Source of the DNA: Eutypa lata
Lineage: Eukaryota > Ascomycota > Sordariomycetes > Xylariales > Diatrypaceae
Assembly: GCA_022661535.1 (NCBI GenBank)
Contig: JAKULF010000008.1
Coordinates: 868,001-932,000 of the forward strand
Length of the DNA stretch: 64,000 nt
Reading direction: 5' to 3'
The translations under genes and the position numbers were made by a program. Shown here one piece after another: positions 50,901-63,119 of this stretch (the stretch's first letter is position 1; each line of letters opens with the position of its first letter). The notes under the pieces were generated by a model, which was given only the letters and a program-made list of their open reading frames with translations, did no database searches and was not told the origin of the DNA.

Positions 50901-51619
50901 TTGATTTCTTCGAAGGACTTCAGGTCCATCATGGCGTTGGCGGCCTCGAGCCCCAGCAGCCCACCGCCGACCACCGCGCCGACGGTCCCCTTGTGCGACT
51001 CTCCGTGCGCGATCAGCTTCTGCAGATCCTCTATCGTCCGGTACACGAACACCCCATTGGCGTCGTGGCCGGGCGTGTGTTTGGGGAGCACGGCATCCGA
51101 GCCGGTCGCCAGCACTAGGATGTCATAAGACACCACGTCGCCGTTGGCGCAGGCTACGCTCTTCTTCGCGGGATCGATGCTGGTGACGAGCGTGTTCAAA
51201 TGGTAGCTCAGCTTATTATCTGGCGCGTGTGTCGCGTACTACGGTCCCGATACGTATCAGTTCTCGGCGCATAATGGGGAAAAAGTAAGCCCCGCGGGCC
51301 CCTCTCCCGGAATTTTTTGCGTGTGTGAACCGACTTACCCATTCCTCGGGGTTTAGGTATAGATTCTCGACTTTCCGGTGCTGGAAGAAGCCGGTGAGTC
51401 CCACTCGATTGTATGCCAGGTGAGGCTCGTCGCCGACAACTATAACATCGTATTCTCTGGCTCTGGCATCTAGTTTCAGGAGTTTCTCTCTATGAACTGG
51501 TTAGTGACGTGCACAGTACACGAAGCTTGGATACTTCGCCTACTGAGTACTCACATGAAGGCGATACCGACCATTCCCAACCCGACGACCACCACTCTTT
51601 TCCTCCTATCTACCGTCAT
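47934..51619 (-). CDS. niiA: Assimilatory NAD(P)H nitrite reductase
   Basis: Cytosolic enzyme reducing nitrite to ammonium with six electrons from NAD(P)H via FAD, Fe-S and siroheme. Exons: 51619-51555, 51489-51339, 51238-49191, 49089-47934, all GT-AG and in phase, giving 1,139 residues (A. nidulans and N. crassa enzymes are about 1,100-1,180). N-terminal FAD motif [10 protein letters not shown] (8-17) and NAD motif GGGLLG (about 163). A BFD-like Fe-S domain carries CSCH (about 480) and CGGC (about 515). Siroheme/4Fe-4S ligands are C-x5-C in SCVGSTWC (704, 710) and C-x3-C in GCVREC (744, 748). A C-terminal Rieske-type domain has CPH (966-968) and CPFH (1023-1026). A low-complexity insert of about 34 residues (Ser/Pro, then Glu/Lys) separates the two Rieske ligand motifs. 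The promoter has NirA- and GATA-type sites. No nitrate reductase gene is next to it. Confidence 0.95.
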
Positions 51620-52449
51620 TGTGAAGGTGTGTATGGGATAGACGGCGTATGGTATGATTCAACTATATTACAGCTCACATACAAGTGACAAAATGATGTG
51701 TCTCAAAAAGAAAAGTTTGAGAAGGTAGTAGGTAGTATTGCGAAATAAGCTAAAGAACTTAATTACAGAGTAGGAAAGGCATACACGACATAAGACCGAG
51801 ACAACTGGACTTGTCTAACTGCGAACACGTCTACGGTGCCTCCGATTTCATTGACGAGATCTGCATCTCCGACCGCTTGAGTAAGAGTCGAGTGACGACC
51901 AATCAAGACACGAGGAGGAACGGTTCACCATACAGAAGAATGAGGGTTGTCATTGGATAGATTGCATCAAGGTGAGTGAGTACCTAGGTAGCTATCCAGA
52001 CAAGCCCAGGGGTTTCTTAGGGAGCAAAAAAAGGATCCTTTGCCCCGGATCTAGTTGACAACTGCTTTCTGAGCGGCATCTCTGTCTCCTCGGAGCCCTT
52101 CGTTCTCTTTTTTAAAGGTTGCATTTCCACGGCCGCCGATGTTTAGGTAAAATTGTGTCATGGCTTTTCGAGAGGTCGCAGGCAGGCACCTGGCAGGCAA
52201 AGAAAAGACGATCATCGTTTGATAGGGAAACCCGTTACCCGTTATCGAACGATGGGGCCCGACCAATCAGCACACGCAGCGCGAAGGCCCTGGCTCTTAA
52301 GTAGCCCGAACTGAAAATGAATGGTGTAACACCGCGGAGATACTGCAGATAAGACCAACCCCGCGAATCATAAGTCGTCTTATTCAAACCCGAGGACTTT
52401 TGAACCTCGATTCTTTTTGTACTTGAGCTTCTCCGGGGCTGATAACGTC
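51620..52449 (-). promoter_or_regulatory. Nitrite reductase promoter with NirA- and GATA-type sites
   Basis: Two exact matches to the nitrate-regulator consensus CTCCGHGG occur on the minus strand at 52088-52095 (CTCCGAGG) and 52332-52339 (CTCCGCGG). HGATAR sites for the nitrogen-metabolite regulator AreA/NIT2 are at 52220-52225, 52242-52247 (reverse), 52347-52352 and 52440-52445. Close spacing of both site types upstream of a nitrite reductase gene is what the A. nidulans and N. crassa systems show, with NirA/NIT4 and AreA/NIT2 acting together. Occupancy is inferred. Confidence 0.6.
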
Positions 52450-55400
52450 TGACTTATAGAGAATTAACTAGTGCAAGGCTAGATCTCGATCTATACTGGT
52501 CTAATGGGACTACTGTTTTCACTTCGGAGATGTCAGAAGAACGTAGATTCCGCGATTTGTCCGAGGTTTATTTTCACCTTCAACTACTAATATGTAAGTG
52601 TTTGTTTCGAGATGACATCCAAACTTCTTTGCTGCCAGATCTAGCTCCATGTAAGTCTTCATGTGGGCCGGAATCGGCTATCTCCTTAGGCAGTTTAGCA
52701 CGCGGGATTTTGAGCCTCACACGACATCGTTTTGGAAGCAGGTTGGTGACGAAGGTTACAGTTGATGACCAGATCTTGGCTAGAGAAAGAAGATATAGTA
52801 AATGAGAAATGTTATAATATCTAGTATTCCCAACGTATTGGTATGAGCTAACCATTCTCATAACGCTAATACCTATATTAGGTGAGGGGGTAGATGAAGG
52901 AAGCTGGGCTCCCTGTATTCAACTATCGACCTGTAATTCTACTCTTAACGCCACTACATAACAAAATTTCAAATATGAATATATGCTTCCTGAAGCACCG
53001 CGCTGCAATCCTGTCCTTGTTTATGATATGATACTCGGCTCTACTGCAATAACATCCGTTGGTGTTTCATGATGTAGATAATGGCTTTGCATTATAGCAA
53101 GGAGTATATTCGTAGACGCAGAATTTTAAACTGTTTGGATATTTTTGTATTCTGAATATTTATTCTAATTAGACGGCCTGTTTAACTGGCCCTTGTAATA
53201 CGTGCAAGGAATAAATCTGCAATATAAATTATGATAGTGCAATTCATAGTTACAACCTTTTCCATATCCAAGACTGTACCTTTCGAGAAGAAATAACTGT
53301 TAGCTTCGCATACTGTTTCCATATTAGTTAAAGCATGTTCCCGTGAATATAATGTATTAATATTATTGTGTGGTCGGTTATTATACGGTCGAAGACAATG
53401 ATCTCTTAGCAATGAGTTGTAAGCGTTAAATTTATAGGTCAAATATCAACCACGGTATAGAAAGACGAGGAAGATGATGACCTAACTCCTAGGTTTTCTT
53501 CGTAAGATCTGAGTATACATTACATTTCAGCTGATCCACCATTATCACCTTGGTCTAAGTGCCTGCTACGCCCGCCTTTTTTTAGGCTTCCAGAACAAAC
53601 CTAAGAATATCATGAATGACGCCTTCATACAGATTTGCAGGGTCAGCTTGATCCTACAGTCCGCCTTGTGTGTGATTCATCGACGCAGCTGTTAGGTGAT
53701 GTGGCTGATCCTGCCTAAGGCACCACACCTGACCTATAGATAGATATGGAGTTGTTGGTCAGCCTCTTCCTTCAGCTGCCAACTCAATATTGGGATACAT
53801 TCCCGAGTGATTGGTATTATTGTAGGCCGTTCCCTTACCAGTGCCGTTTCATCGATAGTGTCTCAGCTCATACTCTTAACGTGATAAAATAAAAATGGCT
53901 CACGGTTCCATCAAGGTAGGCATGAGAGTGTATTCTGGTAGAATAGTCTCTTCATCTGCTCTGGATCTCAGCCCTCCTTGGGTAAACATCAATGTCAAGA
54001 TCTAGACCAGCCCATCCCAGTCCCATATCACTACTTAAAGGCTCTCTTGCTTGAGTATTGTTTCTCTTTAGGAAGCAAAATAGACGTATCATGGTAACAA
54101 AGTAGCATAATGTGCCCTTACCTTGCATGCAGCCTGACGTTGATGCTAGGCATATTCCAAGATGTAATTTAAGAACCGAGGTCAAGTATAGGACAAGGTT
54201 CATGCCACATATAAAAAATAAATAAAGAAGATCACGATGACGGATACTGTATCATGTATAGATATTGGTTATCGTAGAAGCTATGTAAGACAATATTATA
54301 ACAATTATGTCCACTATGATACTCATTGTTGATCCCGGTAATCCCCATTAAGACATACTGGACCGAAATTCGTATGTGAAGATTGAATATAAGTGAGAAT
54401 ACCAGTGGTTTAACTAATGAAATATAAACATATTCGCTGACAGCGATGACGGGCGTCACCGAGGGGACAGATTCCGATCAGTGATCAGCTCGAGCCTAGT
54501 GATGAATCCCCAAACTTAACAACATTAAGTATGGTGGTTTGGGAAGGGTCGGGAAACTAACGTTTGTTTTGTTTTTACTAAGATACACCATCTACTTACG
54601 ATTGACTCGCTGAGCCGCATTCTTCCTACCTCTCTGGACATTCTTTATGTGATAAAAAGCTATATATAGTATTAGCTGACGTGGAGAGGAGTATCGTAAC
54701 TTGGAGGATTCAAATGAATAGTATTTGAGACTTTCCAAATGGAAGAATGCAGCATGTTAGGTCAATCAAACAATACGAGAGGAATGCCTATTAAAGCAGA
54801 GGCCTGGACAAGCCTGTTGGAGAGTGGTATTCAGCTTCACATAGCTCAGCCAATAGCAGCAAGCAATCTCGGGGCAACGGGGACGCCGCCAACAAGCTTC
54901 CAAGACCCCTGAAAGATAGAATTCTAGAAAAAAAAGAAGCGACAAGACAAAGGGGCGGGCCGGCTGATGAACTCTAAATATAGAAATGCTGTCGTCGTCA
55001 CCGCGATATGGGTAAGTTTTGCTTTCTTCCTCCCGTGCTACATATGCGCAGAAGCCCGTTTAGCCTGGACGGAAGAGGAAAGATTCTAGAATTTCAGGAG
55101 CGTCTGCCAAGACGTCGTGCAGAAACCTAGAATCCCCCAGGCTCATCATCCCGGAACGTGTTCCTCCCCAAAGGGAACGTCGTCTCGTCTCCAGTTTCAA
55201 GCCTACAGTTGGAGGATTGTAATGACAGAAATGCATGGCAAGTTGTTTTAAGGCTGAAATCCGATGGAAAAAAGGGGGGACCGAATACTTTTTAAGGAAA
55301 TAATCCATCATCGATGTCGGTCAAAATGCGGCAATGTGCCCCTCGACCAGTTTACTCCTATTCAAGCTTGCTTGTTATCTTCTCATTCCATGCATGTACA

Positions 55401-58400
55401 ATTGGAGAAGAGCTGTAGATGAATACACTTTTAGCCAATTAGCTAGGTGCATTCTGAATGCTGAAAGTGACAGGTCACTCTGGTCTGATGTTTCGATGAA
55501 GTAGTGGGGAACCTTCAAATCAGAGCATACATACTTCCTAGATAGAAGGATCAATCCGCAGATCTGCTATGTGAGAGAAAGACTGAAACTTGACGCTCGC
55601 ATTGTGTTTCCAGTGTACCACTTACGTGTTTACTTAACTACATACGTACATAGTGAAGCTGCAATTAGCACACTCACTACCTAATGTTTCACCGGCAAGC
55701 GGAAGAACCCATTTGTATCTCCTGAATCGAGAGCTAATTGTGTTTTCTGATGTGTCCAGGGTCTAAAAACGTGGGAAGCAGGGATACGCATTGTCTGAAG
55801 GTTGATCTTATGGATACGCTGTCGTGTGCCATCTCCTTTTTATCAGATATGTACATACACTCTAATGCTTGAAATAATGTAAGCCGAAACCGTCAGAATT
55901 ACTTCTTGGGAACCTTTAGCCAGGGTTTGCATAATACTTTCGAAACTGTTTATATACTTTAAAATGCTATATAAAAGCAAGCAATTGCAAGTATCGAGAT
56001 AGTAATCCCAGAGTCGATCACATATACTGCCTATCGGTAGCCATCCCGTACCAGCTAACGTTTCGGCTAACAATATTTCAAGCATCGACGTGTACATGGT
56101 CAAAAGGCAACGTACATAACTACATACTTGAGATTTCATATCTAAAAGTTGCAGCACACCTCCATTCCAAGATTGGGAGGGTTAGATAGCTTCTATCACT
56201 TCGTACCGAGAGTAGGCTGCAACTGTATAATTTGAAAGTTCGTTGATTAATTGGTGAGGCTGGGCTGCCTGTTTTGGTGCAATGCGAAGCTGAATGGAAT
56301 AAGCCGGTGATGGAGTGGCACCAGCAAGCCCGCGGCAGCCCCGTCACGAGCTAGCCACGAGGCATGGAGAATATGTTGTGCCACAGCTTGCTACTGTACG
56401 AGCCTACTGTATGCACAAGGTTGTCACCTAACTACAGTGTCGTAGCGTGAAAATCGCGGCTGATCGACAGCACCCTGGAACCTCCCATGAGGCGCCAATC
56501 AAGTCAAGGAGAACTGTTGTGTATGTACCGATACGTGATCAACTGGTAGACATCATGAGAAATCATGCAACTGTCAAATGCAATGATCAAGGCACAAACA
56601 TAAAGACAAAATGTAGAAGAATATAATGGCTCCCTGAATGACAATGTATCTGAAAGCATGCTATAAGGGGGTATAAAGCGAGCTTTCATCCTCTGACCTA
56701 CCTGTAGATACACTAACTAGACTACAGTGGGCTTAAGCCCTGTTTCAAGAACCTGCCTACGTACGTAATATGCTTGGTATTTGCAGTTATGTTTGTAGAT
56801 ATCGTGTAGGTGTTTATTGCTCTTTGATATATTGATATCGACATCGACATACCATAGATTTACCTTGACTACTTTCTATTCTATGACGCATCGCCGCATC
56901 TAGAAATGCTGTCGCCACTCGGTATAATACTACGTAGTACACTGTGACGTCTATAGGTCTAATTGACCTATCATGCATTTAACTATGATCTTCTATCAAG
57001 CGCTATCAAGTGTCAAGGAAGCTCTTCAACTAGACTATTTATAGGCTAGTTAGACCATACATACTGAATGGGAATAGGATCGATTTAATTATATCCACCT
57101 CTAAATGTCTATGAGCTTTACCTACGGTAGCTATGCCTCGGCAGTGTAAATGGAACTGACGGCCTTGATCAAAACCTAGAGCAGTTACGAAAGAGCATCG
57201 TTATTTTCTTGTTGAATCTCGACAACATTAAACCATTTATCTATATTCTGTTGCTACGAACATACATACATGTATACTTACGCGTATGTACTTCATAGGA
57301 GGATCCTGGATCCCACCTCGCCCCAGGGCCTAGAGGAGCCTTATCATGTATTAAATGCAAATGCGGGTGGCATGGCACGCTAAAAGCCACGAGGTTTTAA
57401 AAACCTGCAAACGCCAATAACGTAGCTTCTCCATTCACCAGTGAAATGATGACATTCCTGTATACTCCGCTTTATGATGTCCTTTCTCTTTCGAAACTAC
57501 GAATACGCCTATGCAGTTACAGTTGCAATGAGGTAGAACGGTATGCATATTACTTACATATCGCAATAGCTATCGTCGATCAAGCTTAAGCCGATCTCGT
57601 TCTACATAGACTGATAGATAGATGTAGTTACCTACATACCTAGTTATACACATGCCTGTATTATATGTGTATCTGCTATTACATACATACATAGTTACAT
57701 ACATGTATGATGTTGTAAGTGGGCGATGGTAATGATATGAAGATGTTGTTCACCCGCATTCAGTTAACTACATACACATGTCTAAGCAGAGACTGGAGGA
57801 TCTCCACCCCACCACGAATGGCCTAGTTAAGGACCGTGCAACCCCAGCACTCTTCATGACCACGGCCACAGCGTCGTCGATCTTCTAGTAGCATTCTTTT
57901 TCTTTCGGCTAGCGAAGGAAGAACCAGAACTGTCAGATAGGAGGGGGGTATTCTACTACGTACTATGTGCATAATGGTGTAACGATTAATCGACTACCAG
58001 ACCACCTACACACAGGTTTGTAATATATACGTAGGCTTGGTAGATATGGAGCTTTAAGTGAATAACAAAGGTTCTAGATAAAGAGAGAAGCAAATTATGG
58101 GTAACCAAATCAAATATACATATTTACACACATGCACATGTAGGAGGTAGGTATGCAACAACGACTCCGTAGTGGGTTCTTATACACATGCCTACCTACC
58201 TACATGTAGACTAGCTAATAAGGGGTTGATTCAGGTGCTTTTCGAAGTCTTCTCTCACCTGACTTGATTGAATCTCCTTCCCCAAGGCTGCCAAGTTTGG
58301 AACCCCAACCCCGTTCTTAGGTGACCTTAAACTACCTACTAACTATGTAATACATAGGTAGTAATAGCAAACTTACGGTACCTATTTGCTTATCGTCTAC

Positions 58401-58794
58401 TACAATTACACGCGGCATTCCATCCCACCCTGTTCATCAATGTTTGTTACCTACCTACCTAACTACCTCCTACCTCTACTAGCCGATGCTTATTAGGTAG
58501 GCCTTGAGTTACCTAGACTGACCCAGTACCCAGTAAAATCAACTAACTTACAGAGGAGTACTTACTCACTAGCGGTATCAAATGAACTACATACAGTACT
58601 CACTACACTATACCTTTTTCCCTTTCTTACCTAACCTTACCTCAGTCTCTCCTTTAATCGACTACTAAGTTGTTGCATATCTACAACCCCCCCATTGTCA
58701 ATCTATTGCCCAGACCTAAAAACAACAACATCCTTTGACAATCACTTGCACCGCCATCGCCATATTTAGGTTATTGGTAGGGTTACTTTGAACA
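52450..58794. other. 6.3-kb gene-poor region and promoter of the kinase gene
   Basis: No frame over about 105 codons and none with a known motif. Points seen: an overlapping ORF pair at 52530-52861; an isolated ATG with six codons followed by GTAGGC at 53894 that leads nowhere; a minus frame at 55311-55060 (ends DVLADAPEILESFLFRPG) that looks faintly coding but has no context. From 57600 to 58640 there are dense TACATA, CCTACC and TACCTA runs. The last 150 bases are a CT- and CA-rich leader of the kinase gene. Confidence 0.45.
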
Positions 58795-60841
58795 ATGGGC
58801 AATAGCCAAGGCAAACCCGTTGAATTCAACGGAGAAGGTGAGTTTTACCATTACCATTCACCATTCACCATTGACATTAAACACTTGTCGCCTGATCTGA
58901 TGTGATGACTGAATCGGTCGGGGTCAATCCCACGTTATGTCTTATGTCTCACGTCGAAGTCTCGGGAACCCTTCTCTGCTGCCGCCAGACTAACCAAACA
59001 AATGTGCTTCCGTTTGCTTAGTGAATCTCAATCATTTCCGTTTATTACGAGTAGTCGGTCGAGGTGCCTTTGGCAAGGTTCGCATAGTCGAGAGAAAGGA
59101 TACCAACTTATCATTCGCCCTCAAATACATTCGGAAAGATGAAGGTGCGTTTTTGACACCCGTCCAGAACAAAGCAGACAATGGGTTGTATTTCAGGTAT
59201 CTACATGGATGGTTGCTAATAATACCTTGCTACTCTACACAGTCGTGCGGTCTGAGAGTGTTCGAAACATCATCCGTGAACGACGTATGCTCGAACATGT
59301 AAACCATCCCTTCATCTGCAACTTGCGATATAGCTTCCAAGATATCGAGTATATGTATCTTGTGGTCGATCTCATGAGCGGTGGCGATTTGAGGTTCCAT
59401 ATTTCGAGAAAGACCTTCACCGAGGATGCTGTTCGCTTCTGGATAGCCGAGCTGGGTTGTGCTCTAAGATATATACATGGTCAAGGCATTATACACCGAG
59501 ACGTAAAACCGGACAATGTCTTGTTGGACGCCGATGGCCATGTCCACTTGACAGACTTTGTGAGCCACTGGATGCCTCAAGTTTACATGATGAAAGTCCA
59601 GCTTGCTAACATGATGCTATCATCTAGAATGTTGCATCCGATGTTGTACCTGGAAAGGTCCTCACTAGTAAATCTGGAACGCTAGCATATCTTGCGCCCG
59701 AAGTCTACGGAGGCAAGGGTTATGATGTGAGGGCCGACTGGTGGTCTTTAGGCGTATTGTTCTACGAGTGCATATACAACAAGGTAAGAACAGAACTCAC
59801 CAAACAGGGGTCATTGTGTGTTGCTAAGTAATTGGACTTCCAGAGGCCATTCGAGGGGAACTCTGAGACAACCCTGTCAAATGTCATTCAAAACGCGAAC
59901 CCGAAGTTTCCCATCACCTCACCGCCCGTCTCTCTCCCGTGTCTATACGCCATCGGTCGAGCTCTTGATCCCAACCCCGACAAGCGGCTAGGGTTTACAT
60001 GGGATAACTTCATCAACGAACCCTTCTTCCAAGTTATTGATTTCGAGGCGTTAGAAAGGAAAGAGATAGAGCCAGTGTTTATCCCTTCTTCCGAGAAGAC
60101 GAACTTCGATGCCACATACGATTTAGAAGAGTTGTTGCTTGAAGAAGCACCACTAGAGGCGAGAGCACGGAGACAGAAGCCTCGAGAGAAATTAAAGGAT
60201 GATGCCACTCAGAAAGAAATTCGAGAGGAGGAATTGTACCGTACCATTGAGCGAGAATTCCGGCCTTTCGATTATACGGTGGCTGCCTATGAGAAGTGCG
60301 TTTTTTTGTTTGTGTTGTTTGTTTAATACGGCTAGGCTGGCTAACATGTACTAGGATCACCGCAATGCAAGGCGACGAAACTTCACCTGGGAACGCCGAA
60401 GCTACTCACGAACCTCAAGCGTTGACTACAAATGATGCCACACCAGCTCCTACGACCAATGGCAACACTCGGCCGGCATATAAGCCGCCGGCGATTCCAG
60501 GCGCCACCCAGCAACAAGAACCCTCTCGCCCCCCGCTTCGGCCTTATCCCGAGTCGTATACGAACAAGGCTCCCCGTCCGTCTGTGTCCGGGGTAAGAAA
60601 TTCGCCTAGCGGTGGCTTATCTGTTACGATCGATGCTACAGGCAGTTGGTCTCAGTTAGCACGGCAAGATGCTACCCTCCCTGCCGATGCAAGCGCAGTC
60701 AACGATGACAAGGCCGGAAGCTCTGGAAGCAGCGGCGGTGTATTTGGTCTCTTTGGCCGTAAGAAGGGGCGTGGCCATAGCCCGAAACCGAAGGAGAGAG
60801 GTGTCCTAGGCAAGGAAGGTGCACGACAAATTATTGGTTGA
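58795..60841 (+). CDS. YANK/STK32-type AGC serine/threonine kinase
   Basis: Six exons: 58795-58837, 59022-59144, 59243-59559, 59628-59783, 59844-60295, 60355-60841, all GT-AG and in phase, giving 525 residues. The N-terminus MGNSQGKP is a good N-myristoylation signal, so membrane attachment is likely. Kinase core: Gly loop GRGAFGKV (27-34), catalytic Lys in ALKYI (49), HRDVKPDN (140-147), DFN (160-162) in place of DFG, and APE (184-186). DFN in the metal-binding loop is a known mark of the YANK/STK32 family, so the change does not imply a dead kinase. The tail after about 375 is Pro/Ser-rich and disordered with a short basic end. Substrates of fungal members are not established. Intron 3 carries a canonical GCTAAC branch site. 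No linked functional partner is visible. Confidence 0.88.
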
Positions 60842-63119
60842 TCTGCATTGATCATCTGGCCCCCCTTGATGACACCTCGGTGCATAATACATATTGGCCT
60901 GACCGACGACAACATACCTCTGTGTTGTCTCAACTAGGCTCATCACGAATGAATATTTTTTGAACATCAACCAGCGCACCAGACAGCATGGCATGGCTGG
61001 ACGATATACGATAAACGACCGCTGTTATCTTCCTAAACTAGTTTCGATGAGAGGTTTAGACGGTGGATAGAAGGCTTATAGAGAGATATAGGCTTAGCTG
61101 ATGAATATTTCAGCTCCGCAGAGGACGACCGATAAGCTATTAACTACGGCCTTGGTACCCCTGAGTACTATTGTCGTTGCTTTGGGTCGAGTTATTTCCA
61201 CTACGCCACTTACCACCGGCAGGCCTTTTGGAGGGGAGTCAATAATGATATTGACTCGACACAGCTTTATATAGTGGGGACATAGTTCTTTCACAACTCA
61301 TGTGGCAAATTAGCAGTATACTTTGCTGCACTACTACTCAGCTCTTTCTGGGACACGGAAGCCCTACATACGAGTCAGGGCGAGTCCTTGGCCTTCCAAG
61401 GGCTTGGTTATGGATTTCCTCTCGGTATCTTGAATACCCCCTTTTTTCCTCACTGCATGGCGTATACTGGAGGGGTGGCGTTGGAGCGAGAATCGAGATG
61501 CCGCACCATGATTAGTGGCGTTTTTATTTTGAGCATGTTCTGCCCCTTGACTTTGCTCGCTACAGCGAGATTGCGAGTGCCCAAACAACCGGGGGGACCG
61601 AGCGAGATTCATTACCTCTATATATCTTTTTTTTGCTATTTCCAGATGAGGAGATGTTTACACCTAGCTACTTATGTAGCTAGCTAGCTTTGCTGCATTC
61701 GACTGGGTATCTATCTCTATATACGTAACGTCGTGGATGTCTTGTCGACGTAGCCTTTTTTTAATTTTACCCCCCAATATGTAATGTAAGATAAGATACG
61801 CGCATGCATACATCTACGACATAACTCGCATTAATGAGACATAACCGATTCTGAGATTTATCAAATATAATTGAGAGAAGGCTTGTACATGTATTAGATG
61901 AGTGAAGTGACTGCCTGTGAGCTGGAGATCGAGGGAAATGTGATGTAAACGGGTTCTGTCCCAGCGTTGTTGGCACCCCCCTTTTTTTATTGAAGGGTGA
62001 TAGGGGATTCAACTAAGTCGTTTGTTTATTCAGACTGTGCCCACAAGTTAGATCGCCGTGTTATACTGTGGGATAGGCCTTACTACTTTCTGCTGTGATG
62101 CCATCGGTTTAGGCTTTGTATTGCTAGATGGAGTTGTTTTCCTGACTCGATAGTTAACTTGAAAAGCGCTACTCATATATATGCAAGCTAAATTAGCATC
62201 ATCTAGGAATTGACTAGCTCTGGACACTCTTTCCGGGGAAGAGAGGATTTAGGAAGAGTGACGATTATCAATTGTAATTGCCATTGTCATTAAGGCTGGT
62301 GGTACTAGCATGAAATCCTATGAGATGGGGGACGAAAAGAGAGGTGCCGGGGGTAGAAAATATGAAATTCCGTGCATGGTGTACATAAGGAATGAAATGA
62401 AGGGCTGGTCAGTGAGCTACGCACTTATATATCCACCTACGTTACTAGGGAGAAGTAAATGAAGTCAAGTTACCTGCTTGCTACGGTATGGACTTAGAGG
62501 GGTGCCATTGTGGGGATATCGACGGTAAGGTCCCGAAATATAGGGGTAGGAGGAAAGGGAAAGAATGGACAGCAATAGTAAATAGTGAATAGACATCGTT
62601 GTTCCACTCAGGGTCTACCATCTCTTTAATAACTATCTATATAGTAGCTGTCTTCTTAGAAACGGGCCAGAATTCTGGCACAGTTCCTCTGTAGCATGTC
62701 AGATGGCTTGATTGAGGAGAGCACCAGTGGTGAATACTTAAAGGCACTTCTTAGTCTCCGTTGCTATATTTCGCAAGAGCATTTCTATATATCCCGGAAT
62801 ATATTGAACATCGGTATTGCATTCATATATCTCATCCCTGGTACTGAAAACGTCTTTTTATTTTCATATTTTTTTGGGGTCAGATTCTGCAGTGCAATTA
62901 TGGTGTACTACTATGTATGGTATCTGTGGTGTCCGGTCTGGTGTGGTTGTTCTATGCAGGAATCTATGTTGCAAGTGGTTGTATAATGCCCATTTGCATT
63001 CAATATGAAGCCCTGAAGCCTAAGGGCATCTATAGCAACCATCACTTAGGCCACGATATATTTATCCAGTGTGCTAAATTTTTATTTTGTATTTATCATT
63101 ATCATAGTCCTTGGGCGCC
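60842..63119. other. Intergenic region between kinase and HET-type gene
   Basis: No gene recognised. Short ORFs occur in several frames, with T-rich and TAGCTAGC-type runs (around 61665-61690) and scattered TATATA segments. It contains the 3' UTR of the kinase and the 3' flank of the HET-type gene. Confidence 0.45.

Noticed and set aside
48450..51128. Long ORFs opposite the nitrite reductase gene (for example 48450-49112, 49628-50089, 50586-51128)
   Set aside because: GC-rich antisense shadows of a well-supported gene. Their translations are Arg/Ala/Pro/Ser-rich without motifs.
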